Of a DNA stretch of 64,000 nt, positions 1-7,877 are shown in pieces. A model generated the notes under the pieces. That model did no database searches and had not been told where the DNA came from. It was given only the letters and a program-made list of their open reading frames with translations. A program made the position numbers and the translations under genes. The number at the start of each line of letters is the position of its first letter. Position 1 is the stretch's first letter. The DNA comes from Arcobacter sp. EP1 (lineage in GTDB: Bacteria; Campylobacterota; Campylobacteria; Campylobacterales; Arcobacteraceae). Where the stretch lies: positions 31,424 through 95,423 of the forward strand of contig LPNY01000139.1 of the NCBI GenBank assembly GCA_001655195.1, in the 5' to 3' direction.

Positions 1-1
1 T

Positions 2-679
2 GGAAAACCACTGTATACGTCTCATATGTTAGATTTAAGTGAAGAGAGCTTAGAAGATAACATTGGAACATGTGTTGAGTACTTTGAACGAATGAACAAA
101 CTTGATATGATGATTGAAATTGAGCTTGGTATCACTGGTGGTGAAGAAGATGGTGTTGATAATACAGAAGTAGACAATGCACTTTTATACACACAACCAG
201 AAGAGGTTTGTTATGCTTATGAAGCACTTAGCAAAGTAAGTGAAAACTTTACAATTGCAGCTTCATTTGGAAATGTACATGGGGTATATAAACCAGGTAA
301 TGTTGTGCTTTCTCCAAAAATCTTAGATAACTCACAAAAATTTATCGCCCAAAAACATAACACTGAAGCAAAAGCAGTTGACTTTGTATTCCACGGTGGT
401 TCAGGTTCAGAACTTGGAGAAATCAGAGAAGCAATTGATTATGGTGTTATTAAAATGAATATTGATACAGATACTCAATGGGCATTTTGGGATGGTGTAA
501 GAAAATTTGAATCTAAAAATAGAGATTACTTACAAGGACAAATTGGTAACCCTGATGGGGATGATAAACCAAACAAGTCGTATTATGACCCAAGAAAGTG
601 GTTAAGAGCAGGGCAAGAGGCGATGATAGCTAGACTAGAGACTGCATATTCAGACCTATGTTCTATTAATAAAAACTAA
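2..679 (+). CDS. fbaA: Class II fructose-1,6-bisphosphate aldolase, C-terminal part (gene cut by window edge)
   Basis: The enzyme cleaves fructose 1,6-bisphosphate to dihydroxyacetone phosphate and glyceraldehyde 3-phosphate in glycolysis, or condenses them in gluconeogenesis, in the cytoplasm. The reading frame is open from base 2 and encodes the family sequence PLYTSHMLDLSEE before the first in-window ATG at 26, so that ATG is internal and the true start lies upstream. Visible family signatures are the acidic EIELGITGGEEDGVDN stretch, the HGVYKPGN segment, the metal/phosphate-binding FHGGSGS loop, and the IKMNIDTDTQWAFW segment near the C-terminus. About 226 residues of a family that is usually about 350 residues are present. 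A small hairpin follows the stop codon. Family assignment is certain; the N-terminus cannot be seen. Confidence 0.95.
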   Translation, partial: GKPLYTSHMLDLSEESLEDNIGTCVEYFERMNKLDMMIEIELGITGGEEDGVDNTEVDNALLYTQPEEVCYAYEALSKVSENFTIAASFGNVHGVYKPGNVVLSPKILDNSQKFIAQKHNTEAKAVDFVFHGGSGSELGEIREAIDYGVIKMNIDTDTQWAFWDGVRKFESKNRDYLQGQIGNPDGDDKPNKSYYDPRKWLRAGQEAMIARLETAYSDLCSINKN

Positions 680-690
680 AAATTAATTTA

Positions 691-713
691 TTCGCTCATC
701 TTTTGAGCGATTT
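691..713 (+). terminator. Probable transcription terminator hairpin after fbaA
   Basis: A 7-bp inverted repeat (TCGCTCA at 692-698, TGAGCGA at 704-710) with a 5-nt loop follows the aldolase stop codon by 12 bases. Only a short T stretch follows, so termination strength is uncertain. Confidence 0.5.
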
Positions 714-724
714 CTATGTTGTCA

Positions 725-800
725 CAACTCTTTAACTCACTCACATACTTTAGTATGCTCCTAAGTTAAAGAGTTGCTCCGCCTTGAACTCATCTCAAAA
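725..800 (+). repeat. Nested-hairpin intergenic repeat, copy 1 of 3
   Basis: A perfect 12-bp outer stem (725-736 with 765-776) encloses the conserved core CTCAC-A-TAC/GTA-T-GCTCC, which itself forms an inner hairpin (CATACT at 744-749, AGTATG at 752-757). A tail containing GCCTTGAA follows. The same architecture, with different but still paired bases, recurs near 20563-20660 and 52041-52105. All three copies lie shortly downstream of a plus-strand gene (here fbaA). The spacing, core and tail are conserved while stem sequences change, which suggests selection on structure or spread of a palindromic element. Confidence 0.7.
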
Positions 801-871
801 TCTAAACAACTAAATTAATTTTGAAGATTTATTTTAACTATATAAGAAGTAGATTATTTAATGGATAACTT

Positions 872-1258
872 TTATTTACTTTCTTCCGTAATCAAAGCCA
901 AATTATTCAAATTATGTTTTTGCAATAAATCCAAAACCTTTACTACTCTTTCATACTGAACTGTTTTATCAATACGAACAATAATAGATTTTTTCTTATC
1001 TTCTATCTCTTTAAGATTATCTTCTAAGGATTCAAAAGAAACCTCTACTCCTTTGATAGCTAGTTTATTAGGGCTTAGTTCAATAAAAACTTCATCTTTT
1101 TTTACTTCCACAGCTTTTGCATCTGAACTAGGTAGGTCAAGCATGAGTGCTAGTTCCTCTTTTTTAAAGGTGGAGCTTACGATGAAAAAGATAAGCAGAA
1201 TAAAGACCACATCAATAACAGGAGTGAGGTCTATTCCTAAAGGTTCACGACGTTTCAT
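872..1258 (-). CDS. exbD: ExbD/TolR-family biopolymer transport protein
   Basis: This is the small subunit of an energy-transducing inner-membrane complex that uses the proton gradient to drive TonB- or TolA-type transport. The 128-residue protein has the family layout: a short cytoplasmic N-terminus, one membrane segment at about residues 12-30 with the conserved proton-path aspartate in LTPVIDVVFILLIFF, and a periplasmic domain ending in IDKTVQYERVVKVLDLLQKHNL. Its start overlaps the last base of exbB, so the two are co-transcribed. No tonB or tolA is adjacent, so the partner must be encoded elsewhere and ExbD versus TolR cannot be separated from sequence alone. Confidence 0.92.
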   Translation of the reverse strand: MKRREPLGIDLTPVIDVVFILLIFFIVSSTFKKEELALMLDLPSSDAKAVEVKKDEVFIELSPNKLAIKGVEVSFESLEDNLKEIEDKKKSIIVRIDKTVQYERVVKVLDLLQKHNLNNLALITEESK

Positions 1259-1731
1259 TAGTCAATTATCTCTTTTTTTGCTTTTAACTCTATTGCATCC
1301 ACCATTGAAATAAAATGATTGTAGGCTATATGATGAGGTATGGCTACAATTAGCCCAGCGATAGTTGTGATTAATGCAATAGAGATACCTTGTGAAAAAA
1401 TAGTGGGGTCACCTAAACCATTTTGTGTCATGGCTTCAAAAGATTTTAGTACCCCGTAAACCGTTCCAAGTAGTCCTAATAGTGGCGCAACTGTAGCGAT
1501 ATTTTTAATATAAGTTAATCCAGACTCTAATTTTTTCACCTCATACTCTATTTGTGCCGTAATAGTTGCCGCACTATCGGTTATAACTTTTGAGCGTATT
1601 TTTCTCACCATAGCATTTTTTCGTGGGATGGTTAAAAACTTCCAAATGATAATAGTAAAACCAATGAGATTTAGTACAATTAAAAGATAGACAATAATGC
1701 CACCTTTATCAATATATTCTAGGATATTCAT
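1258..1731 (-). CDS. exbB: ExbB/TolQ/MotA-family proton channel protein
   Basis: This is the large subunit of the ExbB-ExbD (or TolQ-TolR) stator complex in the inner membrane. The 157-residue protein has a first membrane segment at about residues 12-32 and two more in the C-terminal half. Between them lies the family signature ATVAPLLGLLGTVYGVLKSF, followed by the TTIAGLIVAIPHHIAYNHF channel segment. It is the first gene of a two-gene minus-strand operon with exbD and is divergent from the PLP enzyme at 1796, with 64 bp between starts. It is shorter than E. coli ExbB (244 residues) but typical of the short Campylobacterota form. Confidence 0.92.
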   Translation of the reverse strand: MNILEYIDKGGIIVYLLIVLNLIGFTIIIWKFLTIPRKNAMVRKIRSKVITDSAATITAQIEYEVKKLESGLTYIKNIATVAPLLGLLGTVYGVLKSFEAMTQNGLGDPTIFSQGISIALITTIAGLIVAIPHHIAYNHFISMVDAIELKAKKEIID

Positions 1732-1784
1732 TAAAACTCTTTAATAATTTTTTGTAATTGTAATATATTATAGTTAATGAATAG

Positions 1785-1790
1785 TATAAT
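1785..1790 (+). promoter_or_regulatory. -10 box (TATAAT) almost touching the start codon of the next gene
   Basis: TATAAT ends five bases before the ATG at 1796, and no Shine-Dalgarno sequence is visible. Transcription initiating the usual 6-7 bases downstream would begin at or inside the start codon, giving a leaderless mRNA. An upstream AT-rich promoter (TATATT region near 1764) is an alternative. Confidence 0.4.
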
Positions 1791-1795
1791 AACCC

Positions 1796-2659
1796 ATGAA
1801 ATATATTAATTCTCCCGTCCAAGAAATGACGTTTAATCACCATAAGATTTTTCTCAAACGCGATGATTTACTGGATGTTGATTTCTCTGGTAATAAAGCG
1901 CGAAAATTCTATTACTATTTATGTAATGAATTCCCAAAAATTACGCGTGTCATATCACACGGTTCAGCCCAATCCAATGCCATGTATTCTTTGTCGGTTT
2001 TATGCAACTTGCGTGGTTGGAAATTTGATTATTATGTGGATCATATTGCATCATTTTTAAAACAAAACCCTGTGGGTAATTTTAAAGCAGCTTTGAATAA
2101 TGGTATGAATATTCACGAAGACAAAATCCCAAATGTATTGGATGAACAAACGCTTTTTATTCCCGAAGGTGGAGCATTAAAAGAAGCACAATATGGCATA
2201 GAGATTTTAGCAAATGAAATTGAGTCATGGGTAAAAGAACACAAGTTTGCGAACCTAAAAGTTTTTCTACCATCTGGAACTGGCACCACTGCTTTGTACT
2301 TACAAAAGTATCTCTCATGTGAAGTTTTAACGTGTGCTTGTGTTGGTGATGAAGCTTATTTGCAAAAACAGTTTGATTTATTGGAGCCTAGAAATCACCC
2401 AACCATACTACCACGAAAGAAAAAGTATCATTTTGGGAAGCTTTATAAAGAGTTTTATGAAATGTATCAAAATCTATTAGAAACAACAAAAATAGAGTTC
2501 GATTTACTCTATGACCCCCTAGGATTCACTATTTTACAAGAGTATCTTAAAACATTTAAAAATAAAGAGCTACCAACAATATTATACATTCACCAAGGTG
2601 GTATTTTAGGAAACAGTTCAATGGTATCACGCTATAAAAATAAGTATGAAAAGCTATAA
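1796..2659 (+). CDS. PLP-dependent 1-aminocyclopropane-1-carboxylate deaminase / D-cysteine desulfhydrase family enzyme
   Basis: Members of this fold-type II PLP family deaminate D-cysteine or related amino acids, releasing ammonia, pyruvate and in some cases sulfide. The N-terminal motif IFLKRDDLLDVDFSGNKARKF carries the lysine (in GNKARK) expected to bind PLP. The PEGGALKEAQYG and FLPSGTGTTALYL segments match the phosphate-binding and cofactor regions, and IHQGGILGN lies near the C-terminus. At 287 residues it is slightly shorter than the roughly 330-residue characterised enzymes. The family is recognisable but the substrate is not. It is a single gene divergent from exbB, and the -10 box sits directly against the start codon, so it may be translated from a leaderless message. 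Confidence 0.8.
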   Translation: MKYINSPVQEMTFNHHKIFLKRDDLLDVDFSGNKARKFYYYLCNEFPKITRVISHGSAQSNAMYSLSVLCNLRGWKFDYYVDHIASFLKQNPVGNFKAALNNGMNIHEDKIPNVLDEQTLFIPEGGALKEAQYGIEILANEIESWVKEHKFANLKVFLPSGTGTTALYLQKYLSCEVLTCACVGDEAYLQKQFDLLEPRNHPTILPRKKKYHFGKLYKEFYEMYQNLLETTKIEFDLLYDPLGFTILQEYLKTFKNKELPTILYIHQGGILGNSSMVSRYKNKYEKL

Positions 2660-2702
2660 TATAATTTTCGATATTATATAGTTAAGCAATGGGGCGGAGA
2701 TT

Positions 2703-5603
2703 ATGATGATACGAATTATAGGGTGTTTAGTCTTTTTTATAACACTAGGTTTTGCACAAGATTTGCAAAAAGTTTCTTTACAACTAAACTGGAAATATCA
2801 GTTTGAATTTGCTGGGTTTATTGCAGCAAAAGAGCTGGGCTTTTATGAAGAGGTTGGCTTAGATGTTGATATTAAAGAGTTTACCAAAGATGTTAATGTA
2901 GTTGAGGATGTTTTAAATCAAAAAGTCGACTTTGGAGTTTATTCCGCTTCCTTGATTCGCTCATATGATGAAAAAAGACCACTGGTTTTTCTAGCTAACT
3001 ATTTTAAACGTTCTCCTTTAGTTTTTATTACGAAACAGTCAATCATTACTCCGCAAGATTTAGTAGGTAAAAAAATTATGGCAGCGCCTAATGAACTGCA
3101 TCATAGTTCCTTAGGGACACTACTGGAAAAATTTAAAATCAAAGAACAAGATTTTGTTACGCTACCTCATAGTTTTAGTGCTGATGAGTTTATCTCAGGA
3201 AATGTGGATGTGATGACTGCATATATTTCCAATGAACCTTTTCATTTACAACAAAAACGAATTCCGTATAATATTATTGACCCTAATAATTACGGAGTGT
3301 ATGGTTTGGGTGTTAATCTGTTTACCTCAAAAGAAAAAACAATCAAAGAAAAAGAACAAGTACAAAAGTTCATTCAAGCAACTAACAAAGGCTGGGCTTA
3401 CGCTTTAGAGAATAAAGAAAAGATTGTTGAGTTGATTTATGAAAAATACTCTAAAGCCAAATCAAAAGAGGCATTACATTTTGAAGCTATCGAAACACAA
3501 AAACTCATGATGCCAAAAATATATCCAATCGGATTTATTGATAAAAATGTGTTAGAAGATACCATTTCAAGTCTGCAAGAAGATAAACTATTAAATACAT
3601 CACTTACAACAAAAGAACTACTTTTTGATGCTAATATATCGAATACATCAGGACTTGTCTTAAGTAAAAAAGAAAAAGTCTATTTGGATAAAAAAGAGTC
3701 TATTACTATGTGTATTGATCCTGATTGGATGCCTTATGAAAAGTTAGTCAATGGAAAACATATTGGTATGACCGCTGATTTCTTTCCCTTACTGGAACAA
3801 AAAATTGGTATTCCTATTAATTTAGTACCAACAATCTCATGGCCCCAGTCCATTGAGTTTGCTAAGCAAAGAAAATGTGATATTTTTTCTCTTGCTATGC
3901 CAACTCCATCCCGTATTAAATATATGGATTTTACACGACCCTATATTGATTTTCCTTTAGTAATTGCTACAAAGACGGATAAACTTTTTATCACGGATGC
4001 CGAAAGAATTATTCAACAAGAACATGTGGGAATTGTCAAAGGGTATGCAATTGCAGAACTGTTAAAAGAGAAATATCCCAATCATAAAATCATTGATGTA
4101 TCTACTGTAGAAGAGGGTTTAGATATGGTTGAACAGGGGAAAATATTTGGGTTTGTTGGAGCGTTACCAACGGTTGCTTATACCCTACAACGCAAATATA
4201 TCACCAGCTTAAAAATTGCAGGAAAATTTGATAGAAATTTAGAGTTAGGGATTGGGGTACGTAATGATGAGCCCATTTTAAAAGATATTTTTGAAAAAGC
4301 TATCGCTTCAATTGATGACACCTCTAAACAATCCATTTTAAATAAATACATCTCAGTTACCTTTGAAAAAGGGGTCGATTACGATTTATTGTGGAAGTTA
4401 ACCCTTGCAGTATTTGTATTGGCTTTGTTTGGTATTTATCGCCATAAACAACTTCTTAAACATAATGAAGAGTTAACGTTACAAAAATCAAAACTCAATG
4501 AGGCAAATGAAGAGCTACTAGTCACCCAAAAACAGTTACAAACTTCGCTAAATAGTTTTGAAGTATTATTAAACTCTGCTATGGAGGCGATTTTTGTTTA
4601 TGAAAACAGAGTCTGTATTGATGCTAATAGGGTTGCAGTTAAAATGTTTGGTTATGAATCAAAAGAGCAAATGATAGGACTCATGGTTGATGATTTTGCT
4701 CACCAAGAGTCCATTCATCAAATTAATGATAATTTTATGCATGATGTTACTGCTTATGAAGTTAAAGCTATTCGAAAAAATGGCGAAGTTTTTGATTTTT
4801 TAGTGCAAGGCAAAAATACGCAACTCAATGGCCGAGATGTTCGAATCTCTTCAGGAATTGATATTACTGAAATGAAAAATCAAGAGCGTCTTATTTTTCA
4901 GCAGTCAAAACTAGCTGCTATGGGCGAAATGATAGATAACATTGCCCATCAGTGGCGACAACCTTTGAGTGTGATTAGCTCTATTTCTACAGGATTGTGT
5001 TTACAGTTTGAGTTACCTAACTTGGATAAAGAAGAGGCAGTGAAGGATTTGAATAAACTCAATAAAACTTCTCAATATCTATCTGAAACCATTGATGACT
5101 TTAGAAACTTTTTTAGACGCAATAAAATAAAACGTGAGTTTTCTATATTGGACGCAGTTCAAAAGAATTTAACACTGATTGATGGTATTTTGAAAAACAA
5201 CGGTATCAAAGTGATTTTTGAAAAAGTGGATGAGGTACGAATTGAGAGTTATGAAAATGAATTAACCCAAGCACTACTAAATATTTTTCATAACGCAAAA
5301 GATGCCATGAAAGATAAAGAGTCCCCTCTTATCTTTATAAGTATCGTAAAAGATACAGAGCATGTGATACTTAAAATTTGCGACAATGGTGGAGGAATTG
5401 ATAAAAAAATTCGTGAAAAGGTTTTTGAGCCTTACTTTACAACAAAACACCAAAGCCAAGGAACAGGGATAGGATTATATATGACACACCAAATTATTGA
5501 GAGTCATATGCATGGGACTATCAAAGTAAATAATCGAAAATTTACCCATGAAGACCAATCAATGAAAGGCGCAGAGTTTACGATTACTTTACCTTTAAGT
5601 TAA
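2703..5603 (+). CDS. Large sensor histidine kinase with two periplasmic binding-protein domains (NMT1/THI5-like, SBP_bac_3) and PAS
   Basis: Predicted order: a signal peptide (about 1-17), an NMT1/THI5-like solute-binding domain (about 20-240, starting QLNWKYQFEFAGFIAAKELGFY), and a second binding domain of the SBP_bac_3 class (about 325-545, with CIDPDWMPYE and MPTPSRIKYMDFTRPY). Next come one membrane helix (about 558-578), a coiled coil, a PAS domain (about 625-725) and a kinase core. The phospho-accepting histidine is His749 in NIAHQWRQPL, and the C-terminal ATPase shows DNGGGID and GTGIGLYM. It should sense a small periplasmic ligand, perhaps thiamine-precursor- or amino-acid-like, and signal to an unlinked response regulator. 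The gene directly downstream is a diguanylate cyclase. At 966 residues with two stacked sensors it is unusually elaborate. Confidence 0.9.
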   Translation: MMIRIIGCLVFFITLGFAQDLQKVSLQLNWKYQFEFAGFIAAKELGFYEEVGLDVDIKEFTKDVNVVEDVLNQKVDFGVYSASLIRSYDEKRPLVFLANYFKRSPLVFITKQSIITPQDLVGKKIMAAPNELHHSSLGTLLEKFKIKEQDFVTLPHSFSADEFISGNVDVMTAYISNEPFHLQQKRIPYNIIDPNNYGVYGLGVNLFTSKEKTIKEKEQVQKFIQATNKGWAYALENKEKIVELIYEKYSKAKSKEALHFEAIETQKLMMPKIYPIGFIDKNVLEDTISSLQEDKLLNTSLTTKELLFDANISNTSGLVLSKKEKVYLDKKESITMCIDPDWMPYEKLVNGKHIGMTADFFPLLEQKIGIPINLVPTISWPQSIEFAKQRKCDIFSLAMPTPSRIKYMDFTRPYIDFPLVIATKTDKLFITDAERIIQQEHVGIVKGYAIAELLKEKYPNHKIIDVSTVEEGLDMVEQGKIFGFVGALPTVAYTLQRKYITSLKIAGKFDRNLELGIGVRNDEPILKDIFEKAIASIDDTSKQSILNKYISVTFEKGVDYDLLWKLTLAVFVLALFGIYRHKQLLKHNEELTLQKSKLNEANEELLVTQKQLQTSLNSFEVLLNSAMEAIFVYENRVCIDANRVAVKMFGYESKEQMIGLMVDDFAHQESIHQINDNFMHDVTAYEVKAIRKNGEVFDFLVQGKNTQLNGRDVRISSGIDITEMKNQERLIFQQSKLAAMGEMIDNIAHQWRQPLSVISSISTGLCLQFELPNLDKEEAVKDLNKLNKTSQYLSETIDDFRNFFRRNKIKREFSILDAVQKNLTLIDGILKNNGIKVIFEKVDEVRIESYENELTQALLNIFHNAKDAMKDKESPLIFISIVKDTEHVILKICDNGGGIDKKIREKVFEPYFTTKHQSQGTGIGLYMTHQIIESHMHGTIKVNNRKFTHEDQSMKGAEFTITLPLS

Positions 5604-5671
5604 TTTAAAAAAAATAGTTTTAATTATTTTATGTTACTATGTAATAAAGCATTTTAAAAAGTTGAGTAATC

Positions 5672-7300
5672 ATGGAAGATGTCATAAAATATCTTAATGA
5701 AAGTCCAACAATTTTTTTTATTTTACGTAAAAAAAAGGAGTGGATTTTAGAGTATGTTACAAATAATGTGCAAAAAGTCTTTGGATACAGTGCACAAGAG
5801 TATATGTCAAGTAAAGTGCATATTACTCACTCTATTCACAAAGATGACCTTAAACTTTTTAACGAACAAGCTCGCCATTTAACTCAAAATAATGGTGATG
5901 AATTTTCCTATGAACCTTATCGTATTATTACTAATGATAAAATCCATTGGATACAGCATTTTACCAAAATTATACGCGATGATGAAGGACAAGCCCAATA
6001 TGTTTATGGGTATTTAACGGACATCACACAGCAAAAAGAGCTCTATAACCAACTCAATAAAACCAAAAATATTATTGAAACAATTTTTGACCACTCTTCA
6101 CACTTTATTGGTTTGTTATCTTTAGAAGGTGATTTACTTAAAGTCAATCAAACTGCTTTAGCCTTTGTTAATAGTTCCCTTGGCGATGTTTTAGGCAAAA
6201 AGTTCTGGGATGGACCTTGGTGGAATTATGATGAAAGAGTACAAGAAGAGCTAAAAAAAGACATTAAAGAGGCTTCAAAAGGCAGTTGTCTGAAAAAAAT
6301 GAAATATCATTACGACCAAAAAGGGATAAAACGTTATGTTGATTTTTCATTAACTCCTGTTTTTGATGACGAACAAGAGATTATCTATTTGTTAGCTGAA
6401 GGTAATGATATAACAAAAAGTGTGAATAGTGCTAGAAAACTTGAAGAGTATGTGAATATCATAGATGATAATATTCTTATTACTAAGACAGATAAAGATG
6501 GGGTAATCATTGATTGTTCCCAAGCTTTTTGTAATTTAAGTGGTTATACTAAAGAAGAACTTATTGGAAAAACTCACCGTATTTTTAAACATGAAGAGAC
6601 AACAGATATCTTTTTTAAAATGATGTGGGAAACTATCAAAAAAGCGCAGGTTTGGAAAGGTGAACATAAAAATGTCACCAAAAGTGGAAAAACAATTTGG
6701 GTTGAAAATATTATTACCCCAAACTTTGATGATGATAAAAATATTAAAGGCTTTACCTCTATCTTAAAAGATGTGACCGACAAAAAAGAGATATCAGAAC
6801 TGCTTATTACGGACTATTTAACAAAAATCTACAATCGACGCTATTTTAATACCGTGTTTGAAAAAGAGCTCAAACGAAGTAGACGTCACGATTATAATTT
6901 TGTTTTAATGATTATGGATATTGACTATTTTAAACAGTACAATGATACCTATGGACACCAAGAAGGTGATAGTGCTCTCATAAAAGTAGCTCAGTGTTTA
7001 AAAGAGACCCTGCATCGTCCTGAAGATTTTGCCTTTCGTTTAGGGGGCGAAGAGTTTGGTGTGATTACCTCTGATATAACTCCTGAGGGAACACTAGAAT
7101 TAGCAAAACATTTTCAAGAAAATATTCAAAAACTTGGCATCAAACATAAAAGCTCTCATGTGAGTCCTTATCTCACGCTCTCTATTGGAATTAAATTGGT
7201 GAAATCTACTGAAAAAATCACTATTGAAGAGATCTATAAACTCACTGATATGTCCCTTTACTCTGCTAAAGAAAATGGAAGAAATAGTATAAGTTTTTAA
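5672..7300 (+). CDS. PAS-PAS-PAS-GGDEF diguanylate cyclase
   Basis: The 542-residue protein has no membrane segment. It carries three PAS-type modules (about 1-125, 130-250 and 255-375; the third ends GFTSILKDVTDKKE) followed by a GGDEF domain. The catalytic signature reads GGEEF at residues 458-462, and an RxxD product-inhibition site (RPED) lies five residues before it. MDIDYFKQYNDTYGHQ is the canonical metal/GTP-binding segment. It should make cyclic di-GMP from two GTP in the cytoplasm under control of the PAS sensors. It lies 68 bp after the large sensor kinase and may be functionally linked to it, though separate transcription is possible. Confidence 0.93.
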   Translation: MEDVIKYLNESPTIFFILRKKKEWILEYVTNNVQKVFGYSAQEYMSSKVHITHSIHKDDLKLFNEQARHLTQNNGDEFSYEPYRIITNDKIHWIQHFTKIIRDDEGQAQYVYGYLTDITQQKELYNQLNKTKNIIETIFDHSSHFIGLLSLEGDLLKVNQTALAFVNSSLGDVLGKKFWDGPWWNYDERVQEELKKDIKEASKGSCLKKMKYHYDQKGIKRYVDFSLTPVFDDEQEIIYLLAEGNDITKSVNSARKLEEYVNIIDDNILITKTDKDGVIIDCSQAFCNLSGYTKEELIGKTHRIFKHEETTDIFFKMMWETIKKAQVWKGEHKNVTKSGKTIWVENIITPNFDDDKNIKGFTSILKDVTDKKEISELLITDYLTKIYNRRYFNTVFEKELKRSRRHDYNFVLMIMDIDYFKQYNDTYGHQEGDSALIKVAQCLKETLHRPEDFAFRLGGEEFGVITSDITPEGTLELAKHFQENIQKLGIKHKSSHVSPYLTLSIGIKLVKSTEKITIEEIYKLTDMSLYSAKENGRNSISF

Positions 7301-7339
7301 TTCATTTTTTTACGGCGAATATTTTTACCTACTTTTAGA

Positions 7340-7345
7340 TATAAT
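7340..7345 (+). promoter_or_regulatory. -10 box (TATAAT) close to the aroK start
   Basis: TATAAT is separated from the aroK ATG by only eight bases and there is no Shine-Dalgarno sequence between them. The mRNA leader would be 0-3 nt. Confidence 0.4.
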
Positions 7346-7353
7346 CTTTAGCT

Positions 7354-7869
7354 ATGAAGAAAAACAATATAATTTTAATCGGATTTATGGGTGTTGGAAA
7401 AGGCACCGTTGCAAGAGCAATTTTTAAGCAGACAGGTCGATTCTCAGTTGATACAGATGATATTATTGAATCAATCACAAAAAAGAGAATCAAAGATATC
7501 TTTGCAGACCATGGTGAACCATACTTTAGGGACTTAGAAAAACAGTGTGCACTTTGGCTTGAAAAAAGTATCGATAATACAATCATCTCAACAGGTGGTG
7601 GATTTTATCGGCAAGAGAACTTAAAAGATATTGGAACAGTTATCTATTTAGAGAACTCATTTGAAGGTATTCTAAGACGAATACACAACTCCCCAAATGC
7701 AGAGAAAAAACTCAAAAAAAGACCATTGTTACAAAATTTAGAAGAGGCAAAAAAACTCTATGATGTAAGAGTCAAAGAGTATGAATCCGTAGCTGATTTT
7801 GTGGTTAATGTTGAAGATAGAGCCGAAGTTGATATTGTAAAAGAAATCTTTGAAAAGATAGAGGGTTAA
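7354..7869 (+). CDS. aroK: Shikimate kinase
   Basis: It phosphorylates shikimate with ATP to shikimate 3-phosphate in the aromatic amino-acid (chorismate) pathway. The 171-residue protein has the P-loop GFMGVGKGT at about residues 9-17, the metal/shikimate-binding DTDDIIE segment, the shikimate-binding arginine in PYFRDLE and the STGGGFY loop, then a lid region with KKRPLL. The P-loop ends KGT where most bacterial enzymes have KST. It is the first gene of the plus-strand run with hisD (8 bp gap). The start has no ribosome-binding site and lies just behind a -10 box. Confidence 0.95.
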   Translation: MKKNNIILIGFMGVGKGTVARAIFKQTGRFSVDTDDIIESITKKRIKDIFADHGEPYFRDLEKQCALWLEKSIDNTIISTGGGFYRQENLKDIGTVIYLENSFEGILRRIHNSPNAEKKLKKRPLLQNLEEAKKLYDVRVKEYESVADFVVNVEDRAEVDIVKEIFEKIEG

Positions 7870-7877
7870 AAACTAAA

